Of a stretch of DNA of 64,000 bases, positions 59,307-64,000 are shown in pieces. This stretch comes from Kribbella monticola. GTDB taxonomy: Bacteria; Actinomycetota; Actinomycetes; Propionibacteriales; Kribbellaceae. The notes under the pieces are model-generated. The model saw only the letters and a program-made list of their open reading frames with translations. It ran no database searches and had not been told where the DNA came from. Position 1 is the stretch's first letter. Each line of letters opens with the position of its first letter. The stretch covers positions 350,902 to 414,901 of the forward strand of contig NZ_QFXK01000033.1 in assembly GCF_003261635.1 (NCBI RefSeq). Direction: 5' to 3'. The position numbers and the translations under genes were made by a program.

Positions 59307-60422
59307 ATGACCGCCCACGATGAGGTCCAGTTCCGGTTCCGCTCCTGCCTGGACGATGTCGCGGCTTACAAGCCGGGCAAGCCGCCGGAGCGCGCCGACG
59401 GCCGGCCGACGTACAAGTTGTCCAGCAACGAGAACCCGTACCCGCCGCTGCCGGGCGTGCTCGCCGCGGCGACCGAGGCCGCCGCGAACATGAACCGGTA
59501 CCCCGACATGGGCGCGCTCGACCTGCTCGAGGCGCTGTCCGAGCGGCTCGGCGTACCGGTGAGTGATCTGGCACTCGGGACCGGATCCGTAGCAGTGCTC
59601 TACCACCTGCTGCAGGCGTCGGTGAGCGAAGGCGACGAGGTCGTCTACGCCTGGCGTTCCTTCGAGGCCTACCCGATCGCGGTCCAGCTGACCGGCGCCA
59701 CCTCGGTCCAGGTGCCGCTGACCGAAGACGCGCGCCACGACTTCAAGGCGATGGAAGCCGCGCTGACCGAGCGGACCCGGATGGTCCTGGTCTGTTCGCC
59801 GAACAACCCGACCGGCCCGGTGGTGCACCGCGACGAGCTGCTCACGTTCCTCGACGCCGTACCGGCCAACGTGCTGGTGGTCCTCGATGAGGCGTACTAC
59901 GAGTTCATTCGCGACCCCGAGGCGTTCGACGGGGTCGAGGTCTACCGGGACCGGCCGAATGTCGTCGTACTGCGGACGTTCTCCAAGGCGTACGGGCTGG
60001 CCGGGTTCCGGATCGGGTACGCGATCGCACATCCGCCGATCGTCACCGCGATCCGCAAGTGCGCCCTTCCCTTCGGGGTCAGCCAGGTCGCCCAAGCGGC
60101 GGCGATCGCCTCGCTGAAGGCAGAGGACGAACTGCTGGAGCGGGTCGAGGCATTGGTGACCGAGCGGACCAGGGTGGTGGGGGAGCTGCGCGCCGCCGGC
60201 TGGGCCGTGCCGGAGACGCACGCCAACTTCGTCTGGATGCCGCTCGGCGACGAGACGTTGGCGTTCGCCGAAGCGGTGCAGGCGGAGGGGGTCTCGGTGC
60301 GGCCGTTCCCCGGTGATGGTGCGCGGGTGACGATCGGCGAGCGTGAGGCGAACGACCTCTTCCTCGAGGTCGCGTGCGCCTGGCGTGAAGGCCGGGTCGC
60401 GAGTACGCCGACGGCGCGGTGA
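59307..60422 (+). CDS. PLP-dependent aminotransferase, histidinol-phosphate/aromatic type
   Basis: A 371-residue class I/II aminotransferase: KLSSNENPYPPLPGV, ALGTGSVAVLYHLLQA, VCSPNNPTGPVV, VLDEAYYEF and the PLP Lys227 in TFSKAYGLAGFRIGY. This wording matches HisC2/Pat enzymes, which transaminate histidinol phosphate or aromatic amino acids. It is outside a his operon, favouring an aromatic role. GTGA overlap with the SDR gene. Confidence 0.92.
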   Translation: MTAHDEVQFRFRSCLDDVAAYKPGKPPERADGRPTYKLSSNENPYPPLPGVLAAATEAAANMNRYPDMGALDLLEALSERLGVPVSDLALGTGSVAVLYHLLQASVSEGDEVVYAWRSFEAYPIAVQLTGATSVQVPLTEDARHDFKAMEAALTERTRMVLVCSPNNPTGPVVHRDELLTFLDAVPANVLVVLDEAYYEFIRDPEAFDGVEVYRDRPNVVVLRTFSKAYGLAGFRIGYAIAHPPIVTAIRKCALPFGVSQVAQAAAIASLKAEDELLERVEALVTERTRVVGELRAAGWAVPETHANFVWMPLGDETLAFAEAVQAEGVSVRPFPGDGARVTIGEREANDLFLEVACAWREGRVASTPTAR

Positions 60423-61333
60423 CGTCGCTGGTCTGGATCTCCGGCGCCTCCGCAGGTATCGGTGCCGCGCTGGCGGCGACCGTGCCGTTCCCCGAGGCGC
60501 GGGTGATCGACCTCTCGCGTCGCGGTGGGACGGTCGAGCACTTCCCGGTGGACCTGTCCGACCCGGCGGACTGGGTGCGGGTCGAGCGGTACTTCGAGGC
60601 TGAACTGGCCGGGTTCGCCGGCGAGCGCGTGGTGTTCGTGCACAACGCGGGCACGGTGGTGCCGATCGGACCGGCGGACGCGGTCGATGCGGAGGCGTAC
60701 ACGCGCGCCGTACTGCTGAACTCGGCGGCACCTCAGGTTCTCGGCCGGGCGTTCCTGCGTGCCACGGCGAAGCTGACGTGCGAGAAGCACCTGGTGATGC
60801 TGTCGTCCGGCGCCGCAAGTACGGCGTACCCCGGCTGGTCGGCGTACAACGCAGGCAAGGCCGCGGTCGACCACTGGGTCCGAACAGTAGGCGCCGAACA
60901 ACCACCTGTCCGGCCCGCCGACGTGGAACGAGGCGCGGGCCGGCCGCGGGTCGGCGAGGTGGAGCGAGGCGCGGGCGGGCTGGGGATCAGCAGGGGCGGG
61001 CGCGGTGAGCTGGAGGACGATCCCGCAGTGCGCGGTGAGGGTGAGCCTGATCGGGCAGTGCGCGGTGGGGGTGAGCCTGATCGGGCAGTGCGCGGTGAGT
61101 TGCTGGTTGGGTGTCGGGTGGTTGCGGTGGCGCCGGGGGTGGTGGATACCGCGATGCAGGGGGAGATCCGGGCTGTGGACGAGCGGGCGTTTCCTGCGGT
61201 TGGGCGCTTTCGTGAGCTCAAGGAGTCTGGTGCTCTGGTCAGCCCGGAGCAGGCTGCGCTGGGGATCTGGTCTCTGTTTGAGCGGGAGTTGCCGAACGGC
61301 TCGGTGCTGGATCTTCGCAAGCTGCCCGCCTGA
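60419..61333 (+). CDS. Short-chain dehydrogenase with an internal repetitive insertion
   Basis: A 304-residue SDR. The cofactor loop ISGASAGIGAALA (about 7-19), NAG, Ser129/Ser130, Tyr143 and Lys147 (SAYNAGK) are intact, and the chain resumes with GCRVVAVAPGVVDTAMQ. Between them (about residues 161-228) is an insertion of low-complexity repeats absent from normal SDRs (about 250 residues). Closest in style to sepiapterin-reductase-like SDRs. Coupled to the aminotransferase by a GTGA overlap. Confidence 0.85.
   Translation: MTSLVWISGASAGIGAALAATVPFPEARVIDLSRRGGTVEHFPVDLSDPADWVRVERYFEAELAGFAGERVVFVHNAGTVVPIGPADAVDAEAYTRAVLLNSAAPQVLGRAFLRATAKLTCEKHLVMLSSGAASTAYPGWSAYNAGKAAVDHWVRTVGAEQPPVRPADVERGAGRPRVGEVERGAGGLGISRGGRGELEDDPAVRGEGEPDRAVRGGGEPDRAVRGELLVGCRVVAVAPGVVDTAMQGEIRAVDERAFPAVGRFRELKESGALVSPEQAALGIWSLFERELPNGSVLDLRKLPA
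61026..61099 (+). repeat. 30-bp in-frame tandem repeat in the SDR gene
   Basis: Units start at 61026, 61056 and 61086 (the last partial) and differ by single bases. Each encodes the ten residues AVRGEGEPDR or AVRGGGEPDR. Just upstream, a 36-bp repeat encodes DVERGAGRPRVG then EVERGAGGLGIS. Both preserve frame. Confidence 0.88.
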
Positions 61334-61350
61334 GCATCAGACGCCGAAAC

Positions 61351-61380
61351 GCCCGGGCCCGGCTGGGACCGGGTCCGGGC
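61351..61380 (+). terminator. Terminator hairpin after the SDR gene
   Basis: GCCCGGGCCCGG pairs with CCGGGTCCGGGC (one G-U) around a 6-nt loop, 17 bp beyond the stop. GC-only stem without a T-run. Confidence 0.75.
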
Positions 61381-61431
61381 GATCGGGGTGGCCGGGCGTG
61401 GGATGCGCCGAGCCGGAGTGCGCTGGAGCCA

Positions 61432-61535
61432 AAGGACCAGGTCCTGTGGGCTAGCCGAAGAATCAGGTCCCTGTGGGGTAGCCGACTGATCAGGTCCTGT
61501 GGGTTACCCGAAGGATCAGGTCCTGTGGATAAAGG
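61432..61535. repeat. 26-27 bp tandem repeat, four copies
   Basis: The core CAGGTCC recurs at 61438, 61464, 61491 and 61517; copies share CAGGTCCTGTGGG then TA-CCGAAG-AT with small changes. It lies downstream of the SDR terminator in non-coding DNA. Regular spacing but degenerate spacers exclude a CRISPR array. Confidence 0.85.
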
Positions 61536-61659
61536 GTGAAGCGGCACCGGGAAGGAGTGAGGCTTACTTCCCGATGCCGCTTCGATGGTGCTACCGGTTC
61601 AATCGCCCCACCGAGGCGACTGGTCTCCGGTGTCCTGCATCACTGACCAGGGAGAGAGG

Positions 61660-62244
61660 TCAGTTGTTCACGGAGTCCAGCTCGCAGGTCTGCAGCTGGT
61701 CGACCGAGTTGCCGGCCTGGTTGAAGCCGAGCAGCCCGGTGATGTCCGAAACCGGGACCTGAGCGCCAACGGCGTTCACCGGAACGTCGTTGTGGCAGAC
61801 CTGGAACGGGCCGACCGCGTTGTCGGAGACGGAGATCAGGCCGCCCTCGGCGCGGTACCACTTGTGGGTGTTGTTCTTCGAGTTCATCTCACAGGTCTTC
61901 ACCGCGGTGGCCGTGTTGCCGGCCTGGTTGAAGCCGATGATCGCGGTGATGTCCTTGACCGGAACCTGGGCACCGACAGCGTTGACCGGGATGAAGTTGT
62001 GGCAGGCCTGCAGCGGGCCGATGGAGTTGCCGTCCAGCGCGACGAGCGAGCCGTCGTGGTGCGCGGCGTACCACTTGGTGCCGCCGTGGCCGTAGCCCTT
62101 GCTCGCCAGCGAAGCTGCGTCGGCGAGGCCGGCGTTGTTGGCCGTCGGGTTGTCGAGCATGTTCGCCGACACAACGGTGGCCAGGCCCAGCGTGGCAACG
62201 GTCGCCACTGCCGCTGCAGCGGCGATCTTGCGTGTTACCTGCAT
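61660..62244 (-). CDS. Secreted protein with two homologous Cys-containing repeats (surface protein candidate)
   Basis: A 194-residue exported protein with a signal peptide (about 1-28, KIAAAAAVATVATLGLATVVSAN). Two repeats of about 68 residues follow (57-125 and 128-194). Each has KWY at the start, CHN, PVNAVGAQVPV, DIT, GFNQAGN and a closing TCE, with cysteines at 81/118 and 150/187. The small, hydrophobic, Cys-paired style recalls chaplin/rodlin-type surface proteins, but the sequence is not recognised as either. GAAAGGAAACC precedes the ATG. Confidence 0.75.
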   Translation of the reverse strand: MQVTRKIAAAAAVATVATLGLATVVSANMLDNPTANNAGLADAASLASKGYGHGGTKWYAAHHDGSLVALDGNSIGPLQACHNFIPVNAVGAQVPVKDITAIIGFNQAGNTATAVKTCEMNSKNNTHKWYRAEGGLISVSDNAVGPFQVCHNDVPVNAVGAQVPVSDITGLLGFNQAGNSVDQLQTCELDSVNN

Positions 62245-62384
62245 TATGCGAGGTTTCCTTTCGGGTTTGACGGATTCGTCTTAGTGGTAACGACACCTGA
62301 TGGCCTCGGTTACACATTTCTTCGGCAAGTTTTTCGCCACGGCGTGATTCAGGCGCAGACATAGCTGCCCGGTGATGAGATCGC

Positions 62385-62419
62385 TGACTAGGCAACAACG
62401 TGCCTCTGACCAGGCAACT
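62385..62419. repeat. 13-bp direct repeat with 22-bp step upstream of the secreted protein gene
   Basis: CTGACTAGGCAAC (62385-62397) and CTGACCAGGCAAC (62407-62419) are 22 bp apart, two helical turns; a weaker GTCAGGCAAAT follows at 62436. Located about 140-190 bp before the secreted protein start, they may be activator sites. Confidence 0.55.
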
Positions 62420-62524
62420 TGCCGGTAGTGGACGCGTCAGGCAAATCGTTGCCCTAGGCCCGTAACCGATCGGGAGCTTCGTCGTTGTCTGTGCGCGGGT
62501 GACGGATGACCCGGGTGTGGCGAA

Positions 62525-62709
62525 GGTAATTTCGGCGGTCTCGGTGGTCGCCGAACGGGTATTACCACGGTGCATCGGAATGTCGACGCAATACTGCCGG
62601 AGTTTCGCGCCTTGTTTTTTCGGGGCAAGGCGCCGGCCTGGCAACACGGACCCGCTGCCGCGCGCATCGGCAGCGGTGGGAGACCCGGGCACCCCATGGG
62701 GGCCCGGGT
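62525..62709. ncRNA. Candidate structured RNA or structured intergenic element
   Basis: Four inverted repeats in 185 bp: GGTAATTTCGGCG with CGCCGAA plus ATTACC (62525-62566); GCGCCTTG/CAAGGCGC (62607-62633) with a T-rich loop; CCGCTGCCG/CGGCAGCGG (62652-62676), perfect 9 bp; ACCCGGGC-CCCC/GGGG-GCCCGGGT (62683-62709), then a pyrimidine run on the plus strand that looks terminator-like. Strand and transcription are unknown. No known RNA family is recognised. Confidence 0.35.
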
Positions 62710-62725
62710 TCTTCCTTTCCCCTTA

Positions 62726-62800
62726 CTTCTGGCCGAGCCGCTTCTGGCTGAGCTGCTTCTGGCTGAGCTGCTTCTGGCTGAGCTACTTCCGGCTGAGTGC
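62726..62800. repeat. 15-bp tandem repeat, five copies, crossing the stop of the DMT gene
   Basis: Unit CTTCTGGCTGAGCTG at 62726, 62741, 62756, 62771 and 62786, with the outer copies degenerate. On the minus strand the unit encodes LSQKQ. In the copy at 62771-62785 the final G is A, turning CAG into the TAG stop of the DMT transporter. Confidence 0.9.
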
Positions 62801-63775
62801 GGACTGGGCGGGAGCTTCAGTTGACGTCTCGGGCGTGGTGCGGCGGCGTTCGGCAGTGACGACCAGGGCGACCCCGAAGACCACGACGACGCCACCGAGC
62901 ATGATCTTGACGGTGACGTGCTCGTCGAGAATCAGCCAGCCGAGGAAGACGGCGACCACCGGGTTCACATAGGCATAGGTGCCGATCAGTGAGATCGGGG
63001 CGTTCGCCAACAGGTACGAGTAGGCGCTGTAAGCGAGCAACGATCCGAAGACGATCAGGTAGCCGAGCGCGAGCCAGCCCTTGGTGTCGACGGCGCCGAG
63101 GTGGAGCCGCCCGGGCTCTCCTCGTAGTACGCCGATCAGCACCATCGCAGTGCCGCCGATGGCCATCTCGTAGACAGTCGCGACCAGCGGGTCCTTCGGG
63201 AGTCCGAGACGCGGTGAGAAGCGCGAACCGACGGCCCAGCTGATCGTGCCGAGGACGAGGATCGCCACCGACCACGGCTTCGCGCTGGTGTCGCCGCCGG
63301 ACAGGGCCAGCAGCGCTGCGCCGCCGAAGCCGATCAGTACGCCGAGCCAGGTCAGCGGGCGCGGGCGCTCGCCACCGCCGACGCGCAGCAACATCAGCCA
63401 GAGCGGAACCGCGGCGACCAGTAGGGCGGAGAGACCGGACGGAACGGTCTGCTCGGCGATCGCCACAGCACCGTTGCCGAAGGCAAGTAACAGGAGGCCG
63501 ACCACGGCCGAGCCGGCGAGCTCGCGGGCGCTGATGCGTAGTCGCGCGACGCCGGACTTGAGGGCGAGGAACGCGGCCAGGAGTACGGCGGCGACGAGGA
63601 AGCGGGTCGACATGCCGAGCATCGGCGGGATGTGGGCGTCGACCACGATCCGGATCGCCAGATAGGTGGAACCCCAGACGACGTAGACGACCGCGAGCGC
63701 CGACCAGATCATCGCCGCCGACGCGCTCCGCGTCCCGGTCTCGGGCGATGCGGCGGGGGCGGTTGCGGCGGCCAT
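62783..63775 (-). CDS. EamA/DMT-family transporter
   Basis: A 330-residue membrane protein with ten helices: the family start ALAVVYVVWGSTYLAIRIVVD, a mid VPLWLMLLRV, and YAYVNPVVAVFLGWLILDEH near the end. The N-terminal 20 residues and the C-terminal tail (TERRRTTPETSTEAPAQSALSRK) are cytoplasmic. Exports an unknown metabolite. GAGAGG precedes the ATG. Its TAG stop falls in a tandem repeat; without it the frame would continue for 19 more codons (LSQKQ units) to a TAA at 62723. Confidence 0.9.
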   Translation of the reverse strand: MAAATAPAASPETGTRSASAAMIWSALAVVYVVWGSTYLAIRIVVDAHIPPMLGMSTRFLVAAVLLAAFLALKSGVARLRISARELAGSAVVGLLLLAFGNGAVAIAEQTVPSGLSALLVAAVPLWLMLLRVGGGERPRPLTWLGVLIGFGGAALLALSGGDTSAKPWSVAILVLGTISWAVGSRFSPRLGLPKDPLVATVYEMAIGGTAMVLIGVLRGEPGRLHLGAVDTKGWLALGYLIVFGSLLAYSAYSYLLANAPISLIGTYAYVNPVVAVFLGWLILDEHVTVKIMLGGVVVVFGVALVVTAERRRTTPETSTEAPAQSALSRK

Positions 63776-63928
63776 TGGTCATCCTCTCGACGTGTCATGG
63801 GTGTAATGCACTGACGATCCTGACACTAGTCGGATGCCGATGCAGCGGCAAGCGGATATCCAGCACCAAACCAACGAGATCCCGCCACGAAGCCGATGAG
63901 AAGAGAAAGAAAGGCGGAGTACGACGCC

Positions 63929-64000
63929 GGTGGGCGGTGAGGGCGGGGAGGGGCGGTGAGGGCGGGGTGAGGCGGGACGGGCGGGGAGGGCGGGGAGGGG
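63929..64000. repeat. G-rich low-complexity tract at the right window edge
   Basis: About 70 bases consisting almost only of G-runs of 2-4 (GGGCGGGGAGGGGCGGTGAG and variants), continuing past the window. Strongly G-skewed and able to form G-quadruplexes on the plus strand. The 153 bp before it, upstream of the DMT start, show nothing recognisable. Confidence 0.8.

Larger units (their letters stand above)
61334..61659. other. Non-coding stretch between SDR and secreted repeat protein genes
   Basis: 326 bp between converging genes. It contains a terminator hairpin (61351-61380) and a four-unit 26-27 bp tandem repeat (about 61432-61535). No gene is supported. Confidence 0.7.
62245..62782. other. 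Long non-coding region with repeats and several hairpins
   Basis: 538 bp between two leftward genes. From left: leader and promoter zone of the secreted protein with 22-bp-spaced direct repeats; about 185 bp with four strong inverted repeats; most of a 15-bp tandem repeat that runs into the next gene's end. No credible coding sequence. Confidence 0.75.

Noticed and set aside
61432..61535. Possible CRISPR array
   Set aside because: The whole 26-27 bp unit repeats head to tail without unique spacers, and no cas genes are present.

Overview
The window is GC-rich (about 70%), gene-dense and reads like the chromosome of a soil actinobacterium. Actinobacterial markers include a WhiB-like regulator, an EccA-type AAA+ ATPase, an MprAB/PepD-like envelope-stress locus, GTG starts and many 4-bp ATGA/GTGA overlaps. 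Codon habits (GCA-GTA-C and CGTAC words) and gene content suggest the Kribbella/Nocardioidaceae neighbourhood, but this is inference. I recognise no rRNA, tRNA, CRISPR array, insertion sequence or prophage.

Left part (1-24 kb): a LysE/ArgO exporter cut by the window edge and its divergent LysG/ArgP regulator; a TetR/FAD-monooxygenase divergon; a ChaA-type antiporter; ankyrin and amidohydrolase genes; a three-gene operon (membrane protein, DCC protein, TetR) behind two identical TTGAACATGTTCAA palindromes; a DEAD-box RNA helicase; an MFS transporter behind two TCAAG-type palindromes; and a cobalamin riboswitch followed by cbtB, cbtA and a histidine-phosphatase-like protein that has lost its RHG motif.

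Middle (22-31 kb): a catabolic island for an acid sugar, probably L-fuconate-like. A GntR regulator and a fumarylacetoacetase-fold hydrolase run left. A lipoprotein sugar-binding protein, an enolase-superfamily dehydratase, two ABC permeases, a double ABC ATPase and a fuconolactonase-like amidohydrolase run right, mostly with 4-bp overlaps. From 31 to 45 kb come DNA polymerase IV, a secreted M6 protease, WhiB, an EccA-like ATPase, a lipoprotein penicillin-binding protein, a rhamnose-mutarotase-like gene, pirin and a GH18 chitinase.

Right part (45-64 kb): a PepD/HtrA protease, histidine kinase and response regulator matching the mycobacterial MprAB-PepD arrangement, with an 11-bp phased repeat array upstream of the protease. 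Next are an acetamidase/formamidase, a DMT transporter with divergent Lrp regulator, a PPi-dependent phosphofructokinase, an LMW tyrosine phosphatase, a FadR-type GntR, a three-domain wall hydrolase with a PEGA-domain partner, a DDAH-like hydrolase behind nested inverted repeats, and an aminotransferase/SDR pair. The end holds a secreted protein with two internal repeats, a strongly structured non-coding stretch (about 62.5-62.7 kb) and a second DMT transporter whose stop codon lies inside a 15-bp tandem repeat.

The items most worth following up are the phased array at the pepD promoter, the pseudo-phosphatase in the B12-controlled operon, the trifunctional wall hydrolase/PEGA pair, the nested operator of the DDAH-like gene, the secreted repeat protein and the structured region beside it.
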